Assembly: GCF_012489685.1 (NCBI RefSeq)
Contig: NC_080042.1
Coordinates: forward strand, 5,830,501 to 5,894,500
Direction: 5' to 3'
DNA: 64,000 nucleotides
Source: Lotus japonicus
Taxonomy: Eukaryota > Streptophyta > Magnoliopsida > Fabales > Fabaceae
In this document: one piece after another, positions 33,255-45,674 of the stretch
Layout: each line of letters opens with the position of its first letter
Position numbering within the stretch: position 1 is the stretch's first letter
The notes under the pieces: model-generated
Database searches by the model: none
What the model saw: only the letters and a program-made list of their open reading frames with translations
Told to the model about the DNA's origin: nothing
Position numbers and translations under genes: made by a program

Positions 33255-36200
33255 ATGTCTTCTCAAAGACCGAGTCATCAGAGTAATAAGGTTCACTTTT
33301 TCAAGGTTATTGTGCAACGCACCCTTCGAGATGGAGAACTGGTAAGTAACCATTTATTTAATTTCCTTCTTCTTATTTATTTACTCTGATGTTTCTATAC
33401 ATCATCAACACAAGGTTTGCAAAGAAAAACTATTCATGAACACAGTTAAAATGGGATAGCAAATAAAGAAAAAAGAGTATCTAATAACATTCTCTCGACA
33501 TGGATGCTTGTTTAATTTTTTCAATAGAAACAAACTAAATGACGTTTTCACGTTTTCATCCTAGTAAATCATGCTTTTCAATTCCAATCAAATATCACAT
33601 TTTAGGGTGCACGCATGCCTATTAAACTAGATATTAATAATGCGTATAGACTTTTCTTACTTGATTTGGATTAATTCAGTTATACTACTTGATTTTCTTT
33701 ATTTTGATTGATATTTTTTGCGTCATATGGTTCTTTGGCCAATCTTTTCATCTTGGCCCCCCTTTCTCTTCTTTGAGGCCTTCTTTCTCTACGGCATCTT
33801 GGAAGAGTGATTTGGATTGGTTTTACTCTCTTTCACCGAATTGGTGTGTGGTTGAGCGAGGGAAGCCGTGTCTTCATTGTGGGGCCTTCTAGATCGGAGA
33901 GGGTTTTTACCCGACTGTGGTGGTGGTGGAGCGTTCTTGCCGCACCCTTGCATTGGTAACGGCCTGCTCTCCATGACGCCAAGCCATGGAGGGAGTTCTA
34001 ACTGAGCTTCATCGATTATGGGGGATTTTCTCCTTTGGTTTGTTCATTTGAGGCGATGGTTGATTTTTTAATCTTATTATTTGTGTTTTCACATTTCTTT
34101 TCATTTTGACTGTGTTCCATTGTCGAGAGGGCTGACTTTCAATATTATAAATCTTTTGCTTTCAAAAAAATAAATTTATTGACAAAATAAATAAAAAATT
34201 GTTTAAAAATTGCACGATATTATGAAATCATATATATAGTAATTTTTGTATTTCCTCTCATTATTGGAAAGGAGTGAACATGTTTGCTTGAAAGACTACT
34301 CTGGAGTCTAGCCGCTCCATGCTCGTTCATCTATAACTATAAGTTGCCACAAATTACGTCCCTTTCTTTATTTATTTGCTTTGATAAAATATTTACATCT
34401 CAACAAAAACTATCATAAACAATTCATGCACAAAATTTCGCCTATTCAAATGATTCATTTACAACAATTTATTACGCCTATTCAAATTAACACCCGTAAG
34501 CCATATTAAATAAAAAGGAAGTAAGGAACAAAATATATTTATTTCAAAGAATCATCGAATTACACGCTTACAGGATTTTATTGGTTTTGTTTTTCACAGA
34601 TGGTTCCTAGGAGTTTTGTGAAGAAATATGGGAAAGATTTAGCAAACCCAGTAATCCTTCAGGTCCCACATGGTCCAAAATGGAAAGTCTCATGGATTAA
34701 ACGTGACAATGATATTTGGTTCAAGAGAGGTTGGGAAGGATTTGCACAACACTATTCACTGAGTCATGGACATTTCTTAGTTTTTAAATATGATAAAGGA
34801 GGATCTGATTTTTTTCAAGTCATAATATTTGATAAGAATGCTTCAGAAGTAGACTATTGGAGTAAGAGATGCAGTACCGATGATGGTGAAAAGAGCAGTG
34901 AACAATTTGAAGATGGTGAAAAGAGTAGTGATTTTGTTGAGCTTTTGGATGATGATGATGATGATTATGAGTTCAGTGAAGGGTCAAGATCTCCATTAGC
35001 TCGTAAAAAAAGAATGAAAACCAATGCAGATAGAGATGATGATGATGGTTTATTTCAAAGGAGAAAGCGAGAGAAGAGAAAAATCAGTCTGGGTTTGGAA
35101 TCTACTCATCAAAAAGGTACAAAAGAGTTCTTTTTCTATTTTTCCCCTTAAATATGTTTTATATCTTGGTTCTCTAAATCACTCCAACTAAATGTGGGGT
35201 AAAATCAATTTTTTTATAAGTCAAATGGAATTAATGCAGAGCACAAGGAGTGCTCCAACCCATTACAAAAGAGAAAAACATAAGATGGAAGAAAACAGCA
35301 TCCTATGTAGCCTTAGTTTGCCCATTGAAATAAATTTGGACAGGATCATCAATAATGTTCAATTGGCACTTGATTTGTGAATTAATGCTGAAATAGTTTT
35401 CACTGAATTTGCAGAAGCTGAAGCACTAGAAGTTGGTATAAGGAGAGCTTTAGAGAGAGCCAAAAAGTTTCCTCCCAAAAAACCCTTTTTCATTCGGCAA
35501 TTGTTTCCTTCTTACCTCCAAAATATTTTGGTATGTATCTCGTTCTATCATGCTATTTAATTGGAGATTTTCAGTCAAGATGCATTATTTTCCAGATATT
35601 CTTATTTTTTAAAATTAGAAGAATTTAGGATGGCTAAAAAGCATTTTTGGCCCCTGATGTTTTAAGTTTGTGCAAATTCTGCCCCTACTCTATTTTTGTC
35701 GATGTTTCTACCCCTCATGTTTTCAAACAGTGCATCGTCTACCCCTCATATTTTCAAACAGTGCATCGTCTACCCCTCCGTCAGGGGTAGACGGTGCACT
35801 GTTTGAAAACATGAGGGGTAGAAACATCGACAAAAATAGATAGGGGCAGAATTTGCACAAACTTGAAACATCAGGGGCCAAAAATGCTTTTTAGCCAAGA
35901 ATTTATTTTGGATATCTAGTCACTTAGAATTTCAAGATACTAGTGTTGACTGACAAGTTGAATTTGGATATTTGTCCACTGAAAATTTAGATATCTGTTC
36001 ATATATATTTGTCCAATACTTTTTTAAAAATTAACAAAAATGAATTACATTTCTTAATATATTTGTAATTTCTGACTATTTATGAATGAATGGGTATGCT
36101 GTGCCAAATTAGATAAACTAACTTCAAGTAGGAAGGTAAGTCATCATTCAGTGAGCCGCATAAAAAATACTTAACAGAAATGACTAAAATTGAAAACATT

Positions 36201-39200
36201 AATGTATATTTTCAAAGATTAAAAATTAAGTAATGTTTTTTCATGAATTAAGCCCATGTTATATTTCCCAAGGAGGCAAGGACAGAACATATAATTCTTG
36301 CACCTCAACTTATATTACATGCATTCACTTGACTTTCATCACATCAGAAATTTATTTTAAATAAAATAAAATTAACAGAAATATAACTGTATGTCCTATG
36401 TAGTATAATGCAATTGAATGTCATTGTAGTGCATATCTATTAATCTCTTGTATCCATTAAAACTTCTTTTTATCTATTTATTTATCATATATATTATTTG
36501 TCAAATCTATCACAAATTGATAATATAGGTAAGTAGTATATTGTATATAACATATTTACTAAATATTACATTTTAGAACAAGTAAAAAAACAATTGTACA
36601 TTAGTGAATAGACTTTTAACATGGTACCCCATATTTTTTCCATGATTTGTTGCCCAAAATGGTTGATAATTTAACCCTTTTGAGTTTTGATTATCTAATT
36701 TGTTAAACGATGGTTATGAAACAGGTAATACCAACAAGTTTTTCCAAAAAATACATGCAGGAGTTGAGTGGGGTTGCAACCATTTGGGTGGATGAGGATG
36801 AGGACAGACCTTGGTCCGTGAATTTCAAGTTTAACAGCGGCAGTAACAGAAGTGTTATGACCACTGGTTGGACCGCACTTGTCCAGAAATATAATTTACA
36901 AGAGGGTGATGTTTGTGTTTTTGAGATGATCGATCACTCAAAATTCTACTTCAAAGTTACTGTTTACCGAGCCAGAGAACAATGTCAATCAACCTCTCAT
37001 CACCATTTTCAAGGTTCTTTTTTCTCTTCCTAATTATATATATATATATGTGTATAGACGCTTTAGATGGCATTCAATTTCAACATTTTGTTTTTCTGTT
37101 TTTGTTGATATGCTTTAGATGCAACATTTTGTGTTTGTGTTTCTGTACTCCAGACCTCTGATTTAAGACGGACCAAAATCATTATATCTCTTTCCTATTA
37201 AAGAATTTTGAAGAGATAGAATGATTTTGGTCTTCAAAATCATTCTATCTCCGTATGATTCTTCTTCCTCACTCTAAAATTATTTAATATATTTTTTCAA
37301 AATTACCCTGAAAACAAATAATTTAGAGAAGCCTAAACCTAAGAACTCTGATTTTAGAGGGATCAAAACCTTATTTAAGCCAAAAATAAATTGAGTTTGA
37401 ACAAAGTGTAGATATTGTGATATATAAACCAAAGTTTGTAAGAATGATAACACAAGGCTCGAATCTCAAGAAACTCCAATAAAGACATCTATTAAGAGTG
37501 AGGCACTATTAATCTTGTTCCAAAGGCGGGTGTCACTCGTAAAACACAAACCTAAAACTCCAACTACCTCAAATCTTTCTCCTCAGAAAAAGGTGACAAA
37601 CTTAATAAAGTAAAAATTGACGTTACAACTAATTTAGTGTGAAGTTAGTGTTGATATTGGCTATGTTTGGTATGTCATTTCAGCTAGCTTAAAACTTATC
37701 TGACTAGCTTAAAGCTTATTTAACTAGCTTAAAGCTTATTTGACTAGCTTAACACCCTTTCTATTTATTAAAACAATAAACTAATTATTTTTATTTTGAA
37801 ATAATTACTATTCAATTGTTAATATAATTTTTTTTAAATTTTTGTTAATTTAGAGAAATATAAACTTACCTTATTAAATTGAAATATAAATTTATTTATT
37901 TTATTCTATTTACATTAATAAAAATATAAAAACAAAAATAAATTAAAAATTAATTATATTTTTGAGATGATAAATAATTTAAACTAAATTTAAATATTTA
38001 AAGTGGTAATTATTTTAATATTTTTATATCATATATGTATTGATGTGTAAATAAAGTAATGTTGAATGCAAAGAAGATTTATACAAATATTCTAAAACTA
38101 GCAATTAAACAAGCTGAAACCGTAAATCGCCTATATTTTAGTAGACCTCTCTTCATTTTTTGTTCATATTAGGGGTGTAATCAGACCAGATTGGTTCGAA
38201 TTTAGGGTGTTTAAATGTCCGAACCAATCCAAACCGAACATTTTAATTGTTTCGGATTTCCTAATTTTTTATTTTGGAACTGAACCAAACCTAACCGATC
38301 TCAATCGGATTGGTTCGGTTCGGATGGTCGGATTCAAAATAAAAATATTATTGTTTTAAAATTTGCACGAAATGTATTCCAAAAACATGAAAAATAATAT
38401 AAAAAAATGGAATCTCCATTTAATCCAACATATCCAAAAGAACAACATTCCATGATGACATAATTCATATAATCCAACATAAGCATAGCAGGCTAAAATC
38501 AACATCTCCAATATAAATATAAATACTTTAACTTGAGTTTGTACTCCCCAAGTTTTGATTAACACAAAATAGGTAGTGAAATGTTAAACAACAGTAAGCA
38601 TGTTTTCATATATCTTCAAATATAAATTATATAATAGGCTGGAGTCTTTCGGGTGAAGTAAAAAAAAAAAAAAACTCAATATGGGTTGGTTCGGATTCAT
38701 CGGATTTTTCAATCCCCGAATCCGATACCCGAACCGATTGTGATCGGATGCAATAAAAAAAATCCGAACCAAACCAATGATCCAATCCAACACACCATAA
38801 TGTGTTCGGTTTTATCGGATTCACAGATCGGACCGTACCCGCTTACACCCTTAGTTCATATGCTTTGGATGCCATATGTTTGAATGTAAGATATTGACAT
38901 GCAATGGTTAGTTGTTCTTCTAACTTGCTTCGAGTTTCAACTGTATACTCCCTCCGTTCCTTATTAACTGTCCACTTTGAAGAAAAAAATTTGTTCCTAT
39001 ATATCTGTCCACTCAGAGTTGCAAGAGTGCATTAATTGTTGTTTTTCCAAAAAATACCCTTAGAGAAACAATAAATAAAGAAAGATCAAATACATTTTAA
39101 AGGGTGATATAGGAAAACAAATAATACTTTTATGAAAATCAACGTAATTAATTGTTTTCCTTAATTTGTGTGAACCTTCTCTTCCTGGATAGATAAATAG

Positions 39201-39342
39201 GAACGGAGGAAGTACTATTTAACCTATATTAAAGTTAATTACAATCAGGGTTTTTTTGGGTAAATATTGCATATTGATAAATAACTTGCAAATATGTGTA
39301 TATGTTTCTACAGATTCTGGAAATCCTAGTAAAGAAGGTTAA
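33255..39342 (+). CDS. B3 domain-containing protein, REM type, two B3 domains (five exons)
   Basis: Exons: 33255-33341, 34600-35116, 35415-35530, 36725-37013, 39314-39342. All have GT-AG borders and phases that join cleanly; total 345 residues. The first B3 domain (residues ~12-105) starts HFFKVIVQRTLRDGELMVPR and continues FVKKYG, VILQVPHGPKWKVSW, WKRG-like FKRGWEGFAQHYSL, HFLVFKYDKG. A long acidic and Lys/Arg-rich linker follows (LLDDDDDDYEF; basic KRMK and RRKREKRK, possible nuclear signals). The second B3 begins KFPPKKPFFIRQLFPSYLQN and continues VIPTSFSKKY, GWTALVQKYNLQEGDVCVFE. REM/B3 proteins bind DNA in the nucleus; many act in reproductive meristems, but the target here is unknown. 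The last exon adds only DSGNPSKEG after a TE-filled 2.3-kb intron; reading through instead would end at a stop near 37031. Start chosen as the first Met before the B3 fold. No disruption seen. Confidence 0.85.
33680..34175 (+). mobile_element. LINE-like 3' fragment in B3 intron 1
   Basis: GC-richer than its surroundings, with a decayed coding look (WSKSDLDWFYSLSPNWCVVE), then a T-rich tail ending in an A run (about 34164-34171). This resembles the 3' ends at 4.9 kb and 14.25 kb. Family assignment is inference. Confidence 0.45.
35628..35896. mobile_element. MULE-type foldback MITE in B3 intron 3, TSD AAGAATTTA
   Basis: Almost entirely one inverted repeat: GGCTAAAAAGCATTTTTGGC at the left, and its complement at the right, ending GCTTTTTAGCC. 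A centre near 35778 is flanked by a 33-bp direct duplication (CATCGTCTACCCCTC). The 9-bp flank AAGAATTTA lies at 35619-35627 and 35897-35905. Four extra bases (GGAT) sit between the left flank and the repeat. The transcript of the B3 intron would contain a long hairpin. Confidence 0.88.
37680..37750. repeat. short tandem repeat, ~22-bp unit
   Basis: GACTAGCTTAAAGCTTATTT-like unit repeated about three times in B3 intron 4. Confidence 0.75.
38170..38853. mobile_element. hAT-type MITE in B3 intron 4, TSD GTTCATAT
   Basis: Left terminus TAGGGGTGTAATC, right terminus GCTTACACCCTTA, identical 8-bp flanks GTTCATAT (38162-38169 and 38854-38861). Subterminal CCGAACC/GGTTCGG repeats are inverted between the ends. 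No transposase. Confidence 0.9.
38948..39212. mobile_element. Stowaway-like (Tc1/mariner) MITE in B3 intron 4
   Basis: Termini CTCCCTCCGTTCC and GGAACGGAGGAAG with TA flanks (38946-38947 and 39213-39214). 265 bp, no ORF. Its right end lies about 100 bp upstream of the last B3 exon. Confidence 0.9.
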
Positions 39343-39953
39343 GTGCCTTTTTGAGAGGAAGCAAAGTTAAGGTTGGACAGAGATTTGTCTATTGAAGGAT
39401 CTTATGTTAAAACGTTTCAATTTCAATACACAAACCCTTGAGCTTTGGTTAATGTTACTGTTTCATGTACATTTCAATTTTTACTTTACTATGTGCCCCA
39501 AAATATTGACCTTTCTGAGATGGGCTTAGCGCTAATTTTAAACGATTTCTTCATAGATTTGTAATTGAATATCAGTTTTGATCGGATTGTTTTGAATTAT
39601 TCAAATTTTGTTTACCATCCTCAAATTACATATTAATTTTTTAAGAAAAATACCAATGCAGTGTAATATAGACAAAAGGGATGTACTACCTATTCAGGTC
39701 CTGCCTTTGTTTTGGGTAAGCCTTTAAAGCCTTAAGTGCATGTTTGGTTTGCCAATAGGATCTCACGTATTTTAATGCACCAATGGAGTTTTATGTGAAA
39801 TAAAGAATTAGATTTTTTTTTGAACAAAAAGAATTAGATTTTTAACACATTAAAATGTGGTTTCCGTTAAAATTAATGAAAATCTAAACACACTTATTTA
39901 TGTCGTCTATTTTGAGGGATTAATTGTTGCATTTGTAGTTTTATGACAAGCAG
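39343..39953. other. 3' flank of the B3 gene
   Basis: AT-rich sequence with no recognisable feature. Presumably the B3 3' UTR and its downstream flank; I could not fix a single poly(A) signal. Confidence 0.35.
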
Positions 39954-41614
39954 CCTAGAAATACGTTTGCTTTATATTTGCCCTTTTGAGTTTCTGCAGG
40001 CTTTTCCTAAGGTTGTGTTTGGATGGGGGAATATTTGAGGGGAATGTAATTTTAGAAGGTATTTTAAATCCCTTCAATTAAAATACCCTGTTTGGATATC
40101 TAATGTGGGAAATTCTCAAATTACTAGTAATTAAATGAGGTATTTTACTCAATAGGATTTAGGGTAATTGAAATCACCTCAAAATAGGAAGGAATTTCAA
40201 ATTCTCCATCTCTCCCTTAACTCTATCTAAATTCAGTCAAAAAAGTTAATCTCGGCTTAAAACCCTAAAATCGGCAATAAACTCGAAAGTCGGCCAAAAA
40301 CTCAAAAATCGGCCCAAAACCCTAAAAATTGGTCCGACACTCAAAAATCGGCCAAGAAACTGAAAGTTTGTCCAAAACCCTAAAAATCAGCCTGACTCTC
40401 AAAAATCGGCCGAAAACTCGAAGTCAACACAAAATCCTAAAAATCGGACGATAACCCTAAGAATCAGCGTAAAACGTGAAAGTCGGCCCGAAACTCAAAA
40501 ATCGGCCCAAAACTCAAAAATCAGCCCAAAACCCTAAAAATCAGCCCAACTCTCAAAAATCAGCCGAAAACTCAAAAATCAGCACAAAATCCTAAAAATC
40601 GGCCGATAATCCTAAAAATCGGGGGAAAACGTGAAAGTCGACCCAAAACCCTAAAAATGGGCCCGACTCTCAAAAATCGGCCGAAAACTCGAAAGTCAGC
40701 ACAAAACCCTAAAAATTGGTCGATACCCTAAGAATCGGCCGAAAACGTGAAAGTCGGACAGAAACTCAAAAATCGACCCAAAACCCTAAAAACGGCTGAA
40801 AACTCGAAAGTCGGCTGAAAACTCAAAAATCGGTCGAAAACCTGAAAGTCGGCCCAAAACACTAAAAATCGGCTCGACTCTCAAAAATCGGCCGAAAACT
40901 CGAAAAGTCAGCACAAAACCCTAAAAATCGGTCGATAACTCTAAAATCGGCCGGAAACTTGAAAGTCGGCCCCAAACTAAAAAATGACCCAAAACCCTAA
41001 AATCAGCCTAAAACTCAAAATTCGACTAGAAACTCAAAATTTGCCGATAACCCTAAAAACCGGCCCAAAACCCGAAAGGTCGGGTTTTAGGTTTTTCGAG
41101 CCGATCTTTAGGGTTTTGTGCCGACTTTTGAGTTTTCTACCAATTTTTGATAGTCGGGCCGACTTTTAGGGTTTTGGGCCGATTTTAGGGTTTTGGGCCG
41201 CTTTTTAGGGTTTTGTGTCGACTTTGGAGTTTTCGGCAGATTTTTGAGAGTCTGGCGATTTTTAGGGTTTTCGGCCGATTTTTGGGTTGTCGGCCGACTT
41301 TCGTTTTTTCGACCACTTTTTAGGGTTTTGTGTCGACTTTTAAGGTTTGGGTCGATTGTTGAGAGTCGGACTGATTTCGGGCTGATTTTTAGGGTTTTCG
41401 GTCGACTTTCAGGTTTTCGGCCGATTATATTAAGTTAAAAAAAATTAAATGAAGGAAATTCAATTATATTACCCAAACAAAGAATTTTACAATTGAGGGA
41501 ATTTCACCATTTTATCCAAACAATGAAATTTGAAAATCAAGGGAATTAAATTGAATCAATTGAATTCCCTAACATTTAAAATCCCTTGAATTTCTACAAT
41601 CCCTCATCCAAACG
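39954..41614. repeat. tandem segmental duplication, first unit
   Basis: The 57-bp lead-in CCTAGAAATACGTTTGCTTT .. CTTTTCCTAA followed by a GGTTGTGTTTGGATG element recurs 1661 bp later at 41615. The left element ends CCAAACGGCC, exactly where the second lead-in begins, which points to an unequal exchange or duplication rather than two independent insertions. Confidence 0.8.
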
Positions 41615-41616
41615 GC
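40011..41616. mobile_element. PIF/Harbinger-like element A with palindromic telo-box array
   Basis: Left terminus GGTTGTGTTTGGATGGGGG preceded by TAA; right side ..TCATCCAAAC. The interior from 40230 repeats short units (CAAAACCCTAAAAATCGGCC, GACTCTCAAAAATCGGCCG, GAAAACTCGAAAGTCGG). At about 41080 it switches to the reverse complement (GGTTTTAGG.., CCGATTTTTAGGGTTTT), making a large, unequal hairpin. Short frames across it are low-complexity artefacts. Confidence 0.75.
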
Positions 41617-41672
41617 CTAGAAATACGTTTGCTTTATATTTGCCCTTTTGAGTTTCTGCATGCTTTTCCTAA

Positions 41673-43063
41673 GGTTGTGTTTGAATGGGGGAATATTTGA
41701 GGGGAATGTAATTTTAGAGGGTATTTCAAATCCCTTCAAATCTCAAAATAAGAAGGAATTTCAAATTCTTCATCTCTCCCTTAACCATATCTAAATTCAG
41801 TCAAAAAAAATTAATCTCGGTTTAAAACCCTAAAATCAGTCATAAACTAAAAAATCGGCCCAAAACCCAAAAAATTGGCCCGCCACTCAAAAATCGGTCG
41901 AAAAAATGAAAGTTGGTCCAAAACCCTAAAAATTGGACTGACTCTAAAAAATCGACGGAAAACTCGAAAGTCAGTACAAAACCCTAAAAATTGGTCGTTA
42001 ACCCTAAGAATCAGCCGAAAACGTGAAAGTCGGCCCGAAACTCAAAAATATACCCAAATCCCTAAAAATCGGCCCGACTCTAAAAAATCGACCGAAAACT
42101 CAAAAAATGGCACAAAACTCTAAAAATAGGCTGATAATCCTAAACATCAGGCGAAAACATGAAAGTCAGCTCGATACTCAAATATCGATCCAAAACCCTA
42201 AAATCGGCAGAAAACCTGAAAGTTGGCCCAAAACCCTAAAAATTGGCCCGACTCTCAAAAATCAGCCGAAAACTCGAAAGTCGGCACAAAACTAAAAAAT
42301 CGACCCAAAACCCTAAAATCAGCCGAAAACTCGAAATTTGGCCCAAAACCCTAAAAATCGGCCGAAAACCTGAAAGGTCGGGTTTTAGGTTTTTCCGTCA
42401 ATTTTTGAGTGTCGTGCCGATTTTTAGGGTTTTGTGCTGACTTTTGAGTCTTCGACCGATTTTTGAGATTTAGGTCGATTTTTAGGGTTATGGGCTGATT
42501 TTTGAGTTTCGAGCCGACTTTCACGTTTTCGGCCTATTTTTAGCGTTTTCTGACCATTTTAGGGTTTTGGGCCGCTTTATAGGACTTTGTGTCGACTTTT
42601 GAGTTTTCAACCGATTTTTTGGATTATCGGACGATTTTTAGGGTTTTCGGCCGATTTTTGAGAGTCGAGCCGCTTTTTAGGGTTTTGTATCGACTTTTGA
42701 GTTTTCGGCCGATTTTTGAGAGACAGGCCATTTTTAGTGTTATCGACCGACTTTCGATTTTTCGGCCACTTTTTAGGGTTTTGTGTCGACTTTTAAGTGT
42801 TCGGTCGATTTTTGAGAGTCGGGCTGATTTTTAGGGTTTTCGGCCGACTTTCGGGTTTTCGGCCAATTATATTAAGATAAAAAAATTAAATAAAGGAAAT
42901 TCAATTATATTATCCAAACACATAATTTTACAATCGAGGGAATTTCATCATTTTATCCAAACAATAAAATTTGAAATTCAATTGAATTCAATTCCCTAAT
43001 CAATTGAATTCCCTAACATTTAAAATCCCTTGAATTTCTACAATCTCTCATCCAAACACAACC
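41673..43063. mobile_element. PIF/Harbinger-like element B with palindromic telo-box array, TSD TAA
   Basis: Both termini are present: GGTTGTGTTTGAATGGGGG and ..CATCCAAACACAACC, with TAA on each side (41670-41672 and 43064-43066), a 3-bp duplication as in PIF/Harbinger. Same interior repeat as element A, with the strand switch near 42375. It differs from A by many substitutions and a shorter left arm. Confidence 0.82.
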
Positions 43064-43066
43064 TAA

Positions 43067-43958
43067 GGCTTTTCTCTGAAGATATCTAAGTCTAACAAAC
43101 CAAGATCCATACGAATTTGAGTAACTAAGAAAATGATTATTCTTGTTGAAAATGTACTTAATAGACCAAAGGATACACTTATGATGGGTATTTGGCCAGC
43201 GTGTGTAATAACACATGGCAAGAGAAAAGTCTATATTTTTAAAACTTGGACTCAAGGATGAAGGACGAGTCATGTTCGGAGGGAACGAGCATAAAAAAAG
43301 TTCGGAGGCAACCAAAGAGGAATTATTGTTGGTTTATGTAAAATTGGTAAACATTGTCTTCCCTCTATTGATAATGTTCTTTTGGCTAAAGGATTGAATC
43401 ACATACTACTCAACATAAGCCAAGAGATAAATTAATTTACATATGCCAAGAGATACATTAATTTGAGCAAGATTAACTTCAAAGATCTTTCAGATCAAAA
43501 TGTATCATGTTTCATCACCATGAAGTAGGCCTGTCCAAACATATATGGCCCGGCTCAAAATTGACCAAACCGCATTTTTTTTGTACTTCTGGTTGGGCTG
43601 GTTCGGGTGATGGGTTTTCGATTGGTGGAAGCTGATTTAATGTGGTCTGGTTCGGTTGGCTTTGATTTAGGCTTCAGGCTGACCGACAAAGCATAAGAAA
43701 TAAAAAATGGCCCAAAAATGAGGGTGAGCCCATTCATGATTTCTTCAGAAACCCTAAAGCCACCAATCTCTGAAACCTAGCTCACTCTCAAGCCGCCTTT
43801 GTCCTCTTCTCTCCCTCACATCTCACTCAAACCCTAAAGCCAGCTCTTTTCTCCCTCTCCTCTCACAAACCTAGAGCCGCCACCACTACCACCACACCAT
43901 TCGATGTCTCTTCTCTTCTTTCAAACCGTTGCAATGCAACCCTCCATCCACCTGAACC
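43067..43958. other. non-coding region with possible gene 5' leader
   Basis: Nothing clear to 43500. A segment with CCGGCTC/GGTTCGG words near 43530-43700 resembles a decayed hAT interior. From 43740 the sequence is CT-rich with AAACCCTAA telo-boxes and CCACCACCACC, like a plant 5' leader, and appears to continue after the solo LTR at 45246. Confidence 0.35.
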
Positions 43959-43963
43959 TTTCT

Positions 43964-45240
43964 TGAAATGCAATAATATAACACAAGAAACGGGGAGGGG
44001 GGTTGAATCTTTGGTGCAGTGAAGAAAAGAGCAGGATGATAAACGATAAAAACACATGCGACTCATCCTAGTTCACCCACAAATGATGGGGCTTCGTCCA
44101 GTCCTTGGAATCACCAAGATTTCACTAAACAAGTATCAATGACTTCTCCTACAAGTGTTCAACAAGACTTCTCCCAACCAAGTATTTGACAGGACTTCTC
44201 CCAGCAAGTATTATCAAGGACTTCTCCTTAACCGAGTATTATACAGCCTTCTCCTAAGCCAAATATTGAACATGACTTCTCCTTCGATATTTTTCAAGAT
44301 CTTTTGCCTCTACAAGGTTCTCTACTCACAAGAGGGATAGTGGATATTTTCCGAGCACAAGAACTACAAAGTATTGAATAAGATTTGATGATGTGATATA
44401 CTTTGAGTTCTAGATCTAGAGAGAGAGAGTGATATAAAGATTTGACTCTTAGGAATTTCTCTCAAGACAATGTAGAGACTTTTCTTTCTTTCTTGCTTGA
44501 TGAAGATTTTTAATTCATATGAAAGTTGAATTTCGTTGAAAATTCTTGCTTCTCAAATCTTCAAGTCTTCCTTTTATACTTTAAGTGCTTCTAGGGTTTG
44601 TTGATAGTCGTTGCACCGTATGGAGCACTTCAAGTTCTAGATGTTAAATCAAATGGTCTTTTCTTCAGGTGCATTAAATGCCTTGTACCCTTTGACTGAG
44701 ACTTGTTGCTACAAATTGTATCTTGTCAGCCGGTAGGTAGCACCTTAAGCTTTGTTCCAGTCCTTTTGTGAGAGAAAGAGGAAACTTGATTTTGACAACG
44801 TTGTACTTATTTCCTTGGTTAGAGTGCTTTGTAGAGTATCACATGATTCTTTACACTTGACTTTCTCCTCAAGAATATCAGAGAGATTTTTCCAATTTCA
44901 AGATGGCGCTCATTCTCTAGACATAGCTTCCATTGGTCAGCTTTGAGATAAACAATGAAAATCTTCACTGAGTATAGTCTTCTCTTAACCAGGTGGTCTA
45001 GCAGATTTGAATTTCCTTCGCTTATGCAGTCTGTCTTGTAACTTTGACCTTTCTTCTCTTGTGCGGACTATCTTCTAGCATTGTCTTGCACTTGATCACC
45101 AGACAGTGGAGGGTGTGAGTCATAAGTGTTATTTCCTGAAATATACTTCACATGAAATTTTTAACCGTTACACTTATACTCTTCAAAGTGTTATCATTCA
45201 AAATATGATAAAAGATGTATCTAGCGTTTCAACTTAAACA
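43964..45240 (-). repeat. solo LTR (SIRE-like copia), minus strand, TSD TTTCT
   Basis: Window-strand start TGAAATGCAATAATATAAC, end AACTTAAACA, flanked by TTTCT at 43959-43963 and 45241-45245. On the minus strand it has a promoter-like AGTATAAAAGG and a C-rich end (CAACCCCCCTCCCCG). Several ACTTCTCC..GTATT short repeats lie at 44130-44300. 1277 bp. Confidence 0.9.
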
Positions 45241-45245
45241 TTTCT

Positions 45246-45669
45246 TTCATCATCTCCAAACATCACGATCTCATGCTCAGAATCTGTGCTCCACCGCCAT
45301 TGTCTCTTGATTCGAAGAACCCATGGTCCACCGCCACTGGTTCCACCAAGAATCATCATGAAGCTGGTAATCATGCTCCGCTACCACCAATTTGAAGAGC
45401 GCCTTCTCCACCGCCATCGTTGCTCTCTCCGTCACGAGAAACAACCACAAAATAGGGTGATGAAGATGGATTTACGTGCATGCAAGAGGATGGTAGTGAA
45501 GATGAAGAATGTTGGTATTGGCCCTCACCTTTGATTGGGATTGTTAAGTTCAAACGTGTTGTTCATTTGATCATGATTGTCTACATTTTAGCCAAGGTGT
45601 GTTTTTCTATGACAAGATGTGGGAGCAGATGTTCTAGCATCTTTGATGCAACATTTGTCCCTGATGATT
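45246..45669 (+). other. continuation of the sequence split by the solo LTR; SIRE-like internal remnant
   Basis: From 45246 the CT-rich, CCACCGCC-containing sequence continues as if uninterrupted from 43958. Short frames (45286-45534) are open, but have no family signature. Past 45600 the GCAGATGTTCTAGCATC wording resembles the 3' internal part of a SIRE-like element. Confidence 0.3.
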
Positions 45670-45674
45670 TACTG

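Noticed and set aside
41875..42440. Lys/Asn-rich frames
   Set aside because: Translation of the telo-box repeat array; frames follow the repeat, not a gene.
40230..42890. Regular short repeats that superficially resemble a CRISPR array or a telomere
   Set aside because: There are no constant repeats with unique spacers, and the telomere heptamer is not in uninterrupted tandem. The structure is a palindromic amplified repeat inside transposons of a plant genome.
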